From Streptomyces sp. NWU339 (GTDB lineage: Bacteria > Actinomycetota > Actinomycetes > Streptomycetales > Streptomycetaceae), in the NCBI RefSeq assembly GCF_003143855.1, contig NZ_QFRK01000058.1, positions 1-40,747 on the forward strand: a stretch of DNA of 40,747 nt, read 5' to 3'. Positions 30,449 through 38,772 of the stretch are shown here, in pieces. Position 1 is the stretch's first letter. Each line of letters opens with the position of its first letter. The notes beneath the pieces are model-generated. The model saw nothing but the letters and a program-made list of their open reading frames with translations. It was not told where the DNA came from and made no database searches. Made by a program: the position numbers and the translations under genes.

Positions 30449-30904
30449 GTGCCTGAAGGGTTGCGTCAACGGCTGATCGGCGCGTGGAAACTGGTGTCGT
30501 ACCGGGAAACCCCGGTGGACGGGTCCGAGCCGTTCGAACCGCTGGGCCACGCGCCGCAAGGCATCATCATGTACACCCCCGACGGATACATGTCCGCGCA
30601 GCTGTCCAGACCCGACCGCCCCGTGTTCGCCTCCGGGGACTGGTTCGACGGCACGACCGACGACTACACGGCGGAAGCGACCACTTACATCGCCTACTCG
30701 GGTCCCTTCCACGTGGATGAGGAGAAGCAGACCCTCACCCACACCATGTTCGTGTCCCTGTTCCCCAACTGGACCGGTCAGACCCAGCCACGGGTGGTGA
30801 GGCTCGAGGGACAGACGTTGCACCTGAGCACCGCGTCGCCCATCTCGTCGAGCGGCAAGACCGTCAATTCGGCGCTCACCTGGCGCAGAGCCGAACCCAA
30901 CTGA
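30449..30904 (+). CDS. Lipocalin-like domain protein
   Basis: About 151-residue beta-barrel protein. The family pattern is clear: LIGAWKLVSYRE at the N-terminus, GIIMYTPDGYMSAQLSRPDR, TYIAYSGPFHVDEEKQTLTH and the closing VVRLEGQTLHLSTASP. Such proteins occur beside oxidoreductases in small-molecule metabolism and may bind a hydrophobic ligand. The GTG at 30449 is chosen because GGAGG lies five bases upstream; ATG 30437 is the alternative. The SDR gene follows 74 bases downstream on the same strand. Confidence 0.75.
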   Translation: MPEGLRQRLIGAWKLVSYRETPVDGSEPFEPLGHAPQGIIMYTPDGYMSAQLSRPDRPVFASGDWFDGTTDDYTAEATTYIAYSGPFHVDEEKQTLTHTMFVSLFPNWTGQTQPRVVRLEGQTLHLSTASPISSSGKTVNSALTWRRAEPN

Positions 30905-30978
30905 CCGTACCGGCCGGGACACAGCCCGCCCCCCCGGCACCGGACAGTGCGGCGCGGCCGACAAGGAGGAGGGCCCGC

Positions 30979-31746
30979 ATGGACACACCTCGAAACGTCG
31001 TCGTGACGGCGGCGGCGAGCGGAATCGGGCTCGCGATGGCCAAGGCCTTCGCGGCCGACGGTGACCGCGTGCACATCTGCGACATCGACGAGTCGGCGCT
31101 GGAACGCGTCACTCGGGCCGATCCCCGGGTCACCGGGACGGTCTGCGACGTGTCGGACCGGCGCGCTGTCGAGACCTTCGTCGAGACCGCGGTGCGCACC
31201 CTCGGGGGCATCGACGTCCTGGTCAACAACGCGGGGATCTCCGGTCCCACCGCGTCAGTGGAGGAGACGGACCCGGACCAGTGGGAGAAGGTACTGGCCG
31301 TCAACCTCACCGGCACCTTCAACGTCACCAGGCTTTCCCTCCCTCACCTGAAGAAGTCCGCGGCCGGCGTCGTCGTCATCATGTCCTCGGTCGGCGGTCG
31401 CTACGGCTACCCGAACCGCGCTCCCTACGCGACCACCAAGCGAGGACTGCTCGGTCTGACCGAGACGCTCGCCCTCGAACTCGGGGCCGACGGGATCCGC
31501 GTCAACGCCGTCGCCCCCGGTGCCGTCGCCGGTGAACGCATCCAGCGGGTCCTGCGGGGCCGAGCCGATGCCGACGGACGCAGCCTGGCGGACGTCACCG
31601 CCGACGCGCTGAGCATCCAGTCCCTCAAGTACTTCACGGACCCCGACGACATCGCCGCACTGGTGCTCTTCCTCGCCTCCGACAGCGCCAAGTCGATCAC
31701 AGGGCAGACCCTCGCCGTCGACGGCGGCTCAAAAGCCGCGCAATGA
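30979..31746 (+). CDS. SDR family NAD(P)-dependent oxidoreductase
   Basis: 255-residue classical short-chain dehydrogenase/reductase. The cofactor loop is TAAASGIG (residues 10-17), with CDIDES after the second strand suggesting NAD preference; NNAG is at 83-86; the catalytic residues are Ser137, Tyr150 and Lys154 in SSVGGRYGYPNRAPYATTK. The C-terminal SITGQTLAVDGG is typical. AAGGAGG lies upstream of the ATG. It probably forms a unit with the lipocalin-like gene; the substrate cannot be predicted. The 190 bases that follow show no gene. Confidence 0.9.
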   Translation: MDTPRNVVVTAAASGIGLAMAKAFAADGDRVHICDIDESALERVTRADPRVTGTVCDVSDRRAVETFVETAVRTLGGIDVLVNNAGISGPTASVEETDPDQWEKVLAVNLTGTFNVTRLSLPHLKKSAAGVVVIMSSVGGRYGYPNRAPYATTKRGLLGLTETLALELGADGIRVNAVAPGAVAGERIQRVLRGRADADGRSLADVTADALSIQSLKYFTDPDDIAALVLFLASDSAKSITGQTLAVDGGSKAAQ

Positions 31747-31940
31747 CACGCCATTGAGCGTGCGACCCTTCCGGGTGAAGACTCCGGAGCCCGTTGTCCA
31801 GACGCAGAACATCGACCGCCCGCCGGACTTTTTCCGTGTTGCGGGTTGCGTTCCGGCGCGTGGTCGACGTGGTCCGTGCAGGCGCTGAGAACAGCCACCA
31901 CGCTGTGCATCGGGGAGAGAGGAAACCGATGCGCCGGCTG

Positions 31941-32582
31941 TCACGGCAGGATCGCGATGGCGCTGGACCAGTTCAGGCCGAGCCGTTCCTGGGACGCCAT
32001 GTGCAGGAATTGGAAGGCTTCCAGCTCGCGTGCCCGGCGCAGCGGTCCCACGTCCAGGGGGCGCAGCCCCGCGGAGGAGACCAGGCCGGAGACGGCCTGC
32101 TTCGCTGCCTCGTCGTCTCCGGCGATGAAGACGTCCAGTGGCCGGCCTGCCACCTCCCCCGTGGTGAGCGTCCCGGCGAAGGTGGTGTTGAAGGCCTTGA
32201 CGACCCGGCTTTCCTGCACGGCGGCGGCGATCTGCTCGGCGGCGGAGGTGCCGGGGGGCACGACGAGTGAGTCGAAGGTGGTGAAATCCACCGGGTTGGA
32301 GATGTCGACGACGACCTTCCCTGCCAGGGGGCCGGCCCACGCGGCGGCGACGTCGCGTCCGGCCGGATAGGGCAGGGCGAGCACCACGAGGTCGGAGTCA
32401 GCCACGGCGTCGGCGTCGACCGCCGTGACGTCCGCTCCGGGGGTGGCCTGGCTCAAGGCGGTGGCCAGCTCCTCCGCCTTGGCCTTCCCGCGGTCGTGCA
32501 GACGGACGGAGTGCCCGCCCGCCAACGCCCGGGTACCGATGCCGCGGGCCATGTTCCCGGCACCGACGATGGTGACGATCAT
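31941..32582 (-). CDS. F420/NADP oxidoreductase-type dinucleotide-binding protein
   Basis: 213-residue Rossmann-fold protein: IVTIVGAGNMARGIGTRALA carries the dinucleotide loop, followed by LHDRGKAKAEELA (Arg suggesting NADP), DLVVLALPYP, VVVDISNPVDF and VVKAFNTTFAGTL, the usual sequence of the NADPH-dependent F420 reductase family. Family members either transfer hydride between F420 and NADP or are FMN/ferric-type homologues of undetermined role. ATG 32582 is chosen because the Rossmann strand starts there and GAGGAG lies upstream. It is divergent from the zinc alcohol dehydrogenase gene. Confidence 0.82.
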   Translation of the reverse strand: MIVTIVGAGNMARGIGTRALAGGHSVRLHDRGKAKAEELATALSQATPGADVTAVDADAVADSDLVVLALPYPAGRDVAAAWAGPLAGKVVVDISNPVDFTTFDSLVVPPGTSAAEQIAAAVQESRVVKAFNTTFAGTLTTGEVAGRPLDVFIAGDDEAAKQAVSGLVSSAGLRPLDVGPLRRARELEAFQFLHMASQERLGLNWSSAIAILP

Positions 32583-32834
32583 GCGTTGCTCCTCGATGGA
32601 CGTCACATGCCTTCCACCCTCGCACTCCCGGACGGCCGCTGCCACCGATCGAGGTTCTTCCGGCTGGTGCCGTACGCCGCGCCGGTACCGAACGCCCCCG
32701 GCGGGAACCTCCCCACCCGCTCACCTGCCACCCGGGACGACCTCACACCCCATCGGCGCCACCATCACCCGTTCGCGAAACGGAACTTCGTGGCGGTCAC
32801 TCCTGTTCAAGCACCCTCCGAACCCTGGTTAGCG

Positions 32835-32846
32835 TTTGCTCGCAAA
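32835..32846. promoter_or_regulatory. Short palindrome upstream of the zinc alcohol dehydrogenase
   Basis: TTTGC-TC-GCAAA is a perfect inverted repeat 44 bases before the ATG at 32890, in the 307-base divergent spacer with the F420-type gene. Its position near the probable transcription start fits an operator. The rest of the spacer shows no gene. Confidence 0.4.
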
Positions 32847-32889
32847 GTCATTTACGGTTCAACTATCCGCACGACGCAGGAGCGAAAGG

Positions 32890-34002
32890 ATGGTTTGTGC
32901 CATGAACGTCACCGCCGCTGTCGCCCGGGGCGAGTCGAAGCCACTGACGATCGAGGAGCTCGAACTGGACGACCTTCGGCCGGGCGAGGTCCGGGTCCGC
33001 ATGGTCGCCACCGGTGTGTGCCACACGGACGCGATCGTGAGGGACCAGGTGTACCCGACCCCGCTGCCCGCCGTCCTCGGTCACGAGGGATCCGGTGTCG
33101 TGGAGGCGGTCGGCAGTGCGGTCACCACTGTGGTGCCCGGGGATCACGTGGTCCTGTCGGCCGCGTCCTGCGGAGTCTGCGCGCAGTGCATGAGCGGGAA
33201 CCCGACCTACTGCGAGAACGCCTACGAGCAGTGCTTCGGCGGCCGGCGCTCCGACGGCACCACCTCCCTGTCCTCGAACGGGGAGCAGGTGTCCTCCCAC
33301 TTCTTCGGCCAGTCCTCCTTCGCGACCCACGCCAACGTCGTGGAGCGCAGCGTGGTCAAGGTTCCGGCCGACGTACCGCTGGAGAAGCTCGGCCCGCTGG
33401 GCTGCGGCCTGCAGACCGGCGCCGGAGCGGTGCTCAACGAACTGCAGCCCGCCGCGGGCACGTCCCTGGTGGTCTTCGGGGCCGGAGCGGTCGGCTCGGC
33501 GGCCGTCATGGCGGCCAAGGTCGCCGGCTGCACCACGATCGTCGCCGTGGACCTGCACGACTCCCGGCTGGACCTGGCCCGACGGATCGGCGCCACCCAC
33601 ACCGTCAACTCCGGCAGTGCCGACGTCGTGTCCGAGCTGAAGAGGATCACCGGCGGCAAGGGCGTGGACTACGTCGTGGACACCACCGCCGTACCGGCCC
33701 TGCTGACCCAGGCGTTGGACGCCCTGGCGATCCGGGGCACCATCGTGCTCGTCGGAGCCGCGGCGGCCGGTACGACGGTCCCCTTCGAGATCGGCGAGTC
33801 CCTCCTGAAGGGCTGGACGTTCAAGACCGTCATCGAGGGCAGCGCGGTCCCGCAGGTCTTCATCCCCCGCCTCGTCGAGCTGTGGCAGCAGGGCCGCTTC
33901 CCCTTCGACGAGCTCGTGCAGACCTACGAACTCAAGGAGATCAACGAGGCGTTCGCCGACTCGGCCAGTGGGGCGGCGGTCAAGCCGGTCGTCGTCTTCT
34001 GA
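32890..34002 (+). CDS. Zinc-dependent NAD(P) alcohol dehydrogenase (aryl-alcohol type MDR)
   Basis: 370-residue medium-chain dehydrogenase. The catalytic zinc ligands are Cys44, His65 (with Glu66 in GHE) and Cys172; the structural zinc ligands are Cys94, Cys97, Cys100 and Cys108 in SCGVCAQCMSGNPTYC. The cofactor loop FGAGAVGSAAVMAAK and the following VDLHDSRLDLA (Asp) point to NAD. The length and LGPLGCGLQTGAGAV signature match aryl- or benzyl-alcohol dehydrogenases. ATG 32890 is preferred, with AGGAG seven bases upstream; ATG 32902 is the other option. A 15-base-stem terminator follows, so it is probably transcribed alone. Confidence 0.92.
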   Translation: MVCAMNVTAAVARGESKPLTIEELELDDLRPGEVRVRMVATGVCHTDAIVRDQVYPTPLPAVLGHEGSGVVEAVGSAVTTVVPGDHVVLSAASCGVCAQCMSGNPTYCENAYEQCFGGRRSDGTTSLSSNGEQVSSHFFGQSSFATHANVVERSVVKVPADVPLEKLGPLGCGLQTGAGAVLNELQPAAGTSLVVFGAGAVGSAAVMAAKVAGCTTIVAVDLHDSRLDLARRIGATHTVNSGSADVVSELKRITGGKGVDYVVDTTAVPALLTQALDALAIRGTIVLVGAAAAGTTVPFEIGESLLKGWTFKTVIEGSAVPQVFIPRLVELWQQGRFPFDELVQTYELKEINEAFADSASGAAVKPVVVF

Positions 34003-34086
34003 CGCCGTCTGACGTCTCTGACGCGGCCGAGGGCCGTCGAGGCCGGGAGCCGGGGGGCGAGTCCCGCGGGCCCCGCAGTCCGAACC

Positions 34087-34124
34087 TGAGGGGCGCACGA
34101 GTCGTTGAGCTCGTGCGCCCCTCA
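34087..34124 (+). terminator. Rho-independent-type terminator after the alcohol dehydrogenase
   Basis: A perfect 15-base stem (TGAGGGGCGCACGAG with its complement) closes an eight-base loop TCGTTGAG. No T-run follows, as is common in Streptomyces. It lies 85 bases after the dehydrogenase stop and separates it from the kinase gene. Confidence 0.85.
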
Positions 34125-34191
34125 ACGGCTTCTGGAACACGGCTGCTTCGGGCTCTCGGTTGCCCGGTCGAGCCTTCCGTGTTCATCCGGT

Positions 34192-34209
34192 CACAGTCCG
34201 TAGACTGTG
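34192..34209 (+). promoter_or_regulatory. Operator-like palindrome at the kinase promoter
   Basis: CACAGTC-CGTA-GACTGTG is a perfect 7-base inverted repeat. It contains TAGACT (34201-34206), which fits a -10 box, about 62 bases before the kinase ATG. A protein binding here would block polymerase. No clear -35 is present. Confidence 0.5.
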
Positions 34210-34267
34210 GTGCGCCGGTGTGGCCGGGGGAGGACCGGGACGAGAGTGTGGGGATACGAGAGCGCCG

Positions 34268-35659
34268 ATGAAGCCGCTGGACACCAATGCGGACCCGCGT
34301 GTGGTGGGACCGTTCGAACTGCTCGCCCGGCTTGGCGCGGGTGGCATGGGCGTCGCCTATCTGGCGCGCGAAATCCCGCTGGAGGGCCTTTCCGACGAGA
34401 TGGTCGCGGCCTACCGGCTGGTCGAGCCCGATCATGATCGTGGCCGTGACGAGGTGGCCGACCCGTCGCGGCTCGCCGTGGTCAAGATGATCCAGCCGTC
34501 CCTGCTGGGCCAGCCGCAGGCCCGCGAGCGGTTCGCGCGGGAGATCGACGCCGTCCGCGCGGTGGCCGGCGACCGGGTTCCGGCGCTGCGCGCGGCGGAC
34601 CCGGAGGCCGGTGAGCTGTGGTTCGCCATGGACTACATCGCCGGACCGGCGCTGCACACCCTGGTGAAGGGGGCCGGACCCCTTCCCGCCGGGCCGTGCG
34701 CGGCGCTCGGTCTGGCCCTCGTGGACGCGTTGGCGGCCATTCACGGGAGGAAGCTGCTGCACCGCGACCTCAAGCCGAGCAACGTCGTGCTCGGTCCGAA
34801 CGGGCCGGTGGTGCTGGACTTCGGCCTGGCGGTGCTCGCCGAGCGCCAGTCCAGCCAGGCGCTCACCCGGACCGGCGACCGCCTGGGCACGCGCCCCTAC
34901 ATGCCCGTCGAGCAACTGCGCGACAGCAAGCACGTCGAGGCGCCCGCCGATGTGTACGCCCTCGGCGCCACCCTCTTCTTCGCGCTGACGGGCCGGGCGC
35001 CGTATCCCTACATGCCGTTGATGGTGCCCCCGACGTGGGAAGGCGTCGATCCGGCCTTTCTGCCGCTGCTGGGCCGGGTGATCGTCGCCGAACCGCTCCG
35101 GCGTCCGGATCTCGACGGTGTGCGGGAGAGCCTGTCGACCCTGCTCACCGACGCCGGCCTGACCCTCGAACAGGCGGCGGAGCAGCTCCGGGAGCGGGTC
35201 ACCGACGCCGACCTGACGCCGAAGCTGCCCCCCGAGGCGCTCAAGGGCCGTGCCGACCCCGTCGTACGGGAGCTGGCGCAGAAGGCGGTCGACGAGGGCG
35301 AGGCACCGGACGCCCCCTGGGCGGAGGACGACCCGGGCTTCTACGGCCTCGTGAACACGGAGGACATCGAGTGGGTGGTCGAGGGGGCGGACGGCCCCGG
35401 CGGCCACCCGCCCACGCTCCTGGACGACGGTCGGGAGCGGACGCCCACGGCGCCGACGGTCCCGCTGCCCGCGTCCGAGCGCCGGCCGGGCGATGAACCC
35501 GCTGCCGTCGGCCACCCCCTTCCGCCTCCCCGGCCGGGGGAGGCCCCGATGGCTCCGGCGGATCCGGCAGGGGCGGTGGGTGCCGCCCCGAAGGTCGCGA
35601 GCCGTCCGGGGGGAGACCGGGAGGGGGCCGGAAGCCGATCGGGCACCCCGCGCACGTGA
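34268..35659 (+). CDS. Soluble serine/threonine protein kinase
   Basis: 463-residue Hanks-type kinase with all catalytic elements: Gly-rich loop LGAGGMGVAY (22-31), Lys73 in VVKMI, Glu91, His164-Arg165-Asp166 in HRDLKPSN, Asp183 in DFG, and an activation-segment end GTRPYMPVEQ. An insertion of about 35 residues lies between the Gly-loop strand and the Lys73 strand. Most Streptomyces PknB-like kinases have a transmembrane helix and sensor; this one has neither, only a Pro/Gly-rich disordered tail from residue about 380. It should therefore be cytoplasmic. ATG 34268 is favoured by conservation; longer frames have no family content. Substrates are unknown. Confidence 0.9.
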   Translation: MKPLDTNADPRVVGPFELLARLGAGGMGVAYLAREIPLEGLSDEMVAAYRLVEPDHDRGRDEVADPSRLAVVKMIQPSLLGQPQARERFAREIDAVRAVAGDRVPALRAADPEAGELWFAMDYIAGPALHTLVKGAGPLPAGPCAALGLALVDALAAIHGRKLLHRDLKPSNVVLGPNGPVVLDFGLAVLAERQSSQALTRTGDRLGTRPYMPVEQLRDSKHVEAPADVYALGATLFFALTGRAPYPYMPLMVPPTWEGVDPAFLPLLGRVIVAEPLRRPDLDGVRESLSTLLTDAGLTLEQAAEQLRERVTDADLTPKLPPEALKGRADPVVRELAQKAVDEGEAPDAPWAEDDPGFYGLVNTEDIEWVVEGADGPGGHPPTLLDDGRERTPTAPTVPLPASERRPGDEPAAVGHPLPPPRPGEAPMAPADPAGAVGAAPKVASRPGGDREGAGSRSGTPRT

Positions 35660-35840
35660 GGACCCTGCCGGTTCCTTCGGGACGGCAGAGCCCTCACGGC
35701 CGTACGTGCCTCAGACGCTCCGCTCCGACAGGGCCGACCCAGGGCTTGGAACCCGCGCCGAACGCCTCCCGCCCCGCCCCGCCCCTGCGCCTCCGATGCC
35801 CCTGACGCAATCGACGCCCTCGATCTCGCCGGCGTCGAGG

Positions 35841-35966
35841 AGAGTGGCCGTGGGTTGCCTCCTTGTGGCGGGGCCGACCGCGCGCCGGGACCGGCATCCG
35901 CGCCCGGACGGATCGGGCAAGACGGTCCGGGCCGAGTGCGCACTCACGTGGAGCGGTGCCCTCTGA
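35841..35966 (+). pseudogene. Remnant of a HATPase (anti-sigma-like ATP-binding) gene 3' end
   Basis: About 41 codons (CLLVAGPTARRDRHPRPDGS, then GKTVRAECALTW) match the C-terminal end of the intact HATPase encoded at 36718-37212 (GLLLVSRLAARWDRHPRPGA, then PGKTVWAQYTL). Nothing upstream (35660-35840) supplies the ATP-binding part, so this is a decayed copy. It sits directly before the toxin-antitoxin module. Confidence 0.6.
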
Positions 35967-35976
35967 GGGTGTGGGG

Positions 35977-36105
35977 GTGACCGTGTGCGAGTTCAACCAG
36001 AACGCCTTGGAGGTCCTCGCCGCAGCCGGACGCGGCGAGCGGATCACCGTGACCAAGAACGGGCGGCCGATGTGTTCATGTACATCTGCTACATTCGTGA
36101 CATGA
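35977..36105 (+). pseudogene. Truncated Phd/YefM-type antitoxin remnant
   Basis: From GTG 35977 the frame reads VTVCEFNQNALEVLAAAGRG followed by ERITVTKNGRPM, which is the N-terminal half of a Phd/YefM antitoxin (S-E-F-N-Q-N, G-E-R-I-x-V-T-K-N-G-R-P). It then loses homology and ends at a TGA that overlaps the start of the intact antitoxin as ATGA. It may be a relic of a previous module or of a tandem duplication, yet the overlap would let its translation feed the downstream gene. Confidence 0.6.
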
Positions 36106-36383
36106 GTGATCCGGTGGTTGAATCCATGGCCGAGGTGCGGAGCCACCTCGCCGACGTCATCGACCGCGCCCGGCGCGAGGAGATCCCGACGATCATCACG
36201 CGACGCGGCAAGCAGGAAGCCGTCGTGATCGACATCGAGGAGTACCGGCGGCTGCGCGGGATCGCCGAGGAGGCCGAGGAGGCCTGGCTCAACCGGCTGG
36301 CCGACGAGGCCGAGTCCGAGGGGGTGGAGGGAGCGGTCTCGATCGAGGAGATGGCCGCCATGCTCCGGGACGGGCAGGACTGA
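36102..36383 (+). CDS. Phd/YefM family antitoxin
   Basis: 93-residue antitoxin. The N-terminal DNA-binding half has the family pattern MAEVRSHLADVIDRARREEI and PTIITRRGKQEAVVIDIEEY; the acidic C-terminal half (EEAEEAWLNRLADEAESEGV) would wrap the toxin. Four bases after its stop comes the RelE-type toxin gene. A TACATT hexamer (36090-36095) ends six bases before the ATG, so a leaderless transcript is possible. It overlaps the remnant antitoxin frame by ATGA. Confidence 0.88.
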   Translation: MSDPVVESMAEVRSHLADVIDRARREEIPTIITRRGKQEAVVIDIEEYRRLRGIAEEAEEAWLNRLADEAESEGVEGAVSIEEMAAMLRDGQD

Positions 36384-36387
36384 CCGC

Positions 36388-36669
36388 ATGGGGTACGTCA
36401 CCCGCTTCACGCCGCACGCACAGCGGGACATGCTCAAGATCCCGCGTCCGGACGCGCTGCGGATCCTGTATCGCCTCACCGAATTGCAGAAGGCCATGGA
36501 TTCGGGGGACACGGCGGCGTTCGACGTCAAAGCCCTGCAGGGCCACAGCGCCCGGTGGCGGCTCCGTGTCGGTGACTACCGCGTCGTCTACACCGTCGAG
36601 GACGGCCGACTGATCGTGTGGGTCATGGCCCTGGGCAATCGCCGCGACGTCTACCGGCAGGTTCCCTGA
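36388..36669 (+). CDS. RelE/ParE family toxin
   Basis: 93-residue toxin: FTPHAQRDMLKIPRPDALRI, a central QGHSARWRLRVGDYRVVYTV and the ending LIVWVMALGNRRDVYRQ are the standard RelE fold strands and basic residues. RelE members cleave mRNA on the ribosome, ParE members poison gyrase; the R-L-R-V-G-D-Y-R motif and final H/N-R-R-D-V-Y favour RelE. The ATG at 36388 is four bases after the antitoxin stop, so the two are one operon. Confidence 0.88.
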   Translation: MGYVTRFTPHAQRDMLKIPRPDALRILYRLTELQKAMDSGDTAAFDVKALQGHSARWRLRVGDYRVVYTVEDGRLIVWVMALGNRRDVYRQVP

Positions 36670-36717
36670 CGGACGGCCGAGTACCGCACGGTCCGACTCA
36701 CCACCCTCACGCCCCAC

Positions 36718-37212
36718 TTGACCACCGATCAGGAGGCAGGCGCACACCTGGACCGCACCTTTGCGATGGGCTTCACTTCCACGCCGCGCGGAGCCCGTCT
36801 CGCCCGTCGCCTGACGGCCCTCCGGCGGGATGCCCGGGGCATCCCGTACGACACCGACGATCACCACGAAATCGTGCTGATCGTCGCGGAGTCGACCGCC
36901 GACGCGGTGGTGCACGGGCATGCCCCCGGCCGGGACTTCCACCTGCGGGTGCACGCCCCGGCCGACGGCCGTACCGTCCGCGTCGAGGTCTCCGACGCCC
37001 GCGCCGAACGGGCGCCCCGGAGCCCCGCCGTCGCCCCGGAGGCCACCGGGACGGGTCGAAGAGGCGGCCGGGGGTTACTGCTCGTCTCGCGTCTGGCGGC
37101 CCGCTGGGACCGGCACCCACGACCCGGCGCTCCGGGCAAGACGGTGTGGGCGCAGTACACGCTCTCCGACCGGGCCGCGCCGAGCGGGTCCGTGCCCCCG
37201 TGTGTGCGGTAG
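36718..37212 (+). CDS. ATP-binding HATPase_c (anti-sigma regulator-like) protein
   Basis: 164-residue protein of the large Streptomyces family of single-domain GHKL ATPases related to SpoIIAB/RsbW. FTSTPRGARLARRLTALRRD begins the fold; the N-box reads VLIVAESTADAVVHG; RVEVSDARAERAP is the Asp-containing G1 region; RGGRGLLLVSRLAARWD is the G2 region; GKTVWAQYTL closes the fold. In the N-box the metal-binding Asn of E-x-x-x-N is Asp62 here, which may weaken Mg-ATP binding. The start is TTG 36718 or ATG 36766. A decayed copy of the same gene lies on the other side of the toxin-antitoxin pair. Confidence 0.82.
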   Translation: MTTDQEAGAHLDRTFAMGFTSTPRGARLARRLTALRRDARGIPYDTDDHHEIVLIVAESTADAVVHGHAPGRDFHLRVHAPADGRTVRVEVSDARAERAPRSPAVAPEATGTGRRGGRGLLLVSRLAARWDRHPRPGAPGKTVWAQYTLSDRAAPSGSVPPCVR

Positions 37213-37287
37213 TACCGCGCACCACGAAGTCGGCCTGCCATCACGCGTCCATCATCCGTTGAGGCTTGAACCTGGCCACGGAGCGGT

Positions 37288-38154
37288 TCACGCCGACGGC
37301 GGCTTCCTGAGGGAGTCGACGGCGGCGAGGTCGTCGTTGCCGTGCCCGGCTGCGACGGTTGCCTCCAGGCGGTCGCGGACCGCTTGGAACAGAGGGCTGG
37401 GGGTGGCGGCCTCAGCGGCCAGGTCGACGTCCTTCAGGGCGAGTCGCACCGCGAAGCCGGGCGCGTACGACGTCTCCTCCATGGCGCCGACCTTCTGCAA
37501 CTCGTACGGCATGGACAGCGGGCCCGCCTCCAGTACCCGGACCAATGTCGCATGGTCGACACCGAGCGCGTCGCACAGCGCGAGGACGTCGCTCGCGGCC
37601 ACCGTCGCGGCCGTCATCCAGGCGTTGACCGCAAGTTTGACGGCGCTGCCTTCGACCCCCGTCCCCACGTGCTGTACGGACGAGCCGAGAGCGTCGAGCA
37701 CGGGACGCGCCCGCGTGAGGACGTCCTCGGATCCGGCGACGATCCAGATCAGCTTGCCCTGCCGGGCGGGAGCGGTGCTTCCCGAGACCGGTGCGTCGAG
37801 GAAGGCGACACCGTGATCACGAGCCAGACCGGCCAGGGCGTCGGCGCTCCGTGGGCCCACCGTGCTCGCCTGCACCCAGACGGCGGCGTCGTCGAGCCGG
37901 GGGAGGGCATCGGACATGACCGTCGCGACCGCGTCGCCGTCACGGAGCACCGTGATGACGACGGACGCGCCGGAGACCGCATCGCCCAGAGCCTCCACCG
38001 CCGTGATCCCGGCGGCCTGCTCCGCCACCACGCGGGCCTTCTCCCGCGTACGGTTCCACAGCCGTACGTCGTGACCGGTTTCTCCGAGCCGCGTCGCCAT
38101 CGCGGCGCCGAGTGCGCCGGCTCCGAGGACGGTGACGGTTGTGGTGCGCGACAT
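37288..38154 (-). CDS. 3-hydroxyisobutyrate-dehydrogenase-like NAD(P)-binding protein
   Basis: 288-residue beta-hydroxyacid dehydrogenase family member. VTVLGAGALGAAMATRLGET and LWNRTREKA form the NADP-type Rossmann loop (Arg after the second strand), FLDAPVSGSTAPARQGKLIW holds the substrate-binding DAPVSG motif, and GSAVKLAVNAWM carries the catalytic Lys. Length is normal for the family. ATG 38154 is chosen because the Rossmann strand begins there. It is co-directional with, and about 110 bases downstream of, the HxlR regulator gene. Confidence 0.9.
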   Translation of the reverse strand: MSRTTTVTVLGAGALGAAMATRLGETGHDVRLWNRTREKARVVAEQAAGITAVEALGDAVSGASVVITVLRDGDAVATVMSDALPRLDDAAVWVQASTVGPRSADALAGLARDHGVAFLDAPVSGSTAPARQGKLIWIVAGSEDVLTRARPVLDALGSSVQHVGTGVEGSAVKLAVNAWMTAATVAASDVLALCDALGVDHATLVRVLEAGPLSMPYELQKVGAMEETSYAPGFAVRLALKDVDLAAEAATPSPLFQAVRDRLEATVAAGHGNDDLAAVDSLRKPPSA

Positions 38155-38266
38155 GGAAGGCTCCCTCGCAGGATTCTCTTCCCCCTGTCGATTTTCCGCT
38201 GGGAACCCGAATCCTTCCTGGCGGAGGAAACGCGGCGCGGGTGCCCGTGCGCCCGTCGGTCCGCTG

Positions 38267-38746
38267 CTACCGGGCGGGCGCGGTCGCGGGGTGCGCGGAC
38301 GGGCCGGGGCGGGTGAGTGCCTCCGGGGGAATGAGCGCACCGTGTCCCGCCGTGCAGACGACCACGGCTTCCACCGGCCGGCCGCACTCGCGGTGAGCGA
38401 CTTCCAGCGGGGGTCCTTCGGGGTCCGCCGTGTAGCGGTCGCCCCACTGCTTGAGGGCGATCATCGCGGGCCACAGGTCCCAGCCCTTGCGGGTGAGCCG
38501 GTACTCGTGGCGGGTGCGGCTGCCGGGCTCGCTGTAGGGGACGGTGCGCAGGATCCCGGCCGCGACCAGCTTCCGCAGCCGGTCGGTCAGCACGCTCTCG
38601 GACAGCCCGACGTGCCGGCGGAAGTCGTCGAAGCGCCGTACGCCGTTCATGGCGTCTCTGACAAGCAGCAGCGACCACTTCTCTCCGACCAGGTCGAGAG
38701 TCCGCTGGACCGTGCAGTTCTCGGTGCTCGTCTCAAGCCACGTCAT
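38267..38746 (-). CDS. HxlR family transcriptional regulator
   Basis: 159-residue winged-helix regulator. TENCTVQRTLDLVGEKWSLL, VRDAMNGVRRFDDFRRHVGL, SESVLTDRLRKLVAAGILRT and YRLTRKGWDLWPAMIALKQW are the consecutive family motifs, including the N-terminal Cys used for redox sensing in some members. ATG 38746 is preferred; GTG 38779 would extend it into the -35 box of the divergent thioesterase promoter. It probably controls that promoter and perhaps the dehydrogenase gene downstream of itself. Confidence 0.88.
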   Translation of the reverse strand: MTWLETSTENCTVQRTLDLVGEKWSLLLVRDAMNGVRRFDDFRRHVGLSESVLTDRLRKLVAAGILRTVPYSEPGSRTRHEYRLTRKGWDLWPAMIALKQWGDRYTADPEGPPLEVAHRECGRPVEAVVVCTAGHGALIPPEALTRPGPSAHPATAPAR

Positions 38747-38772
38747 ACGGGAATGGTAGGCAGGCTTCGGTA

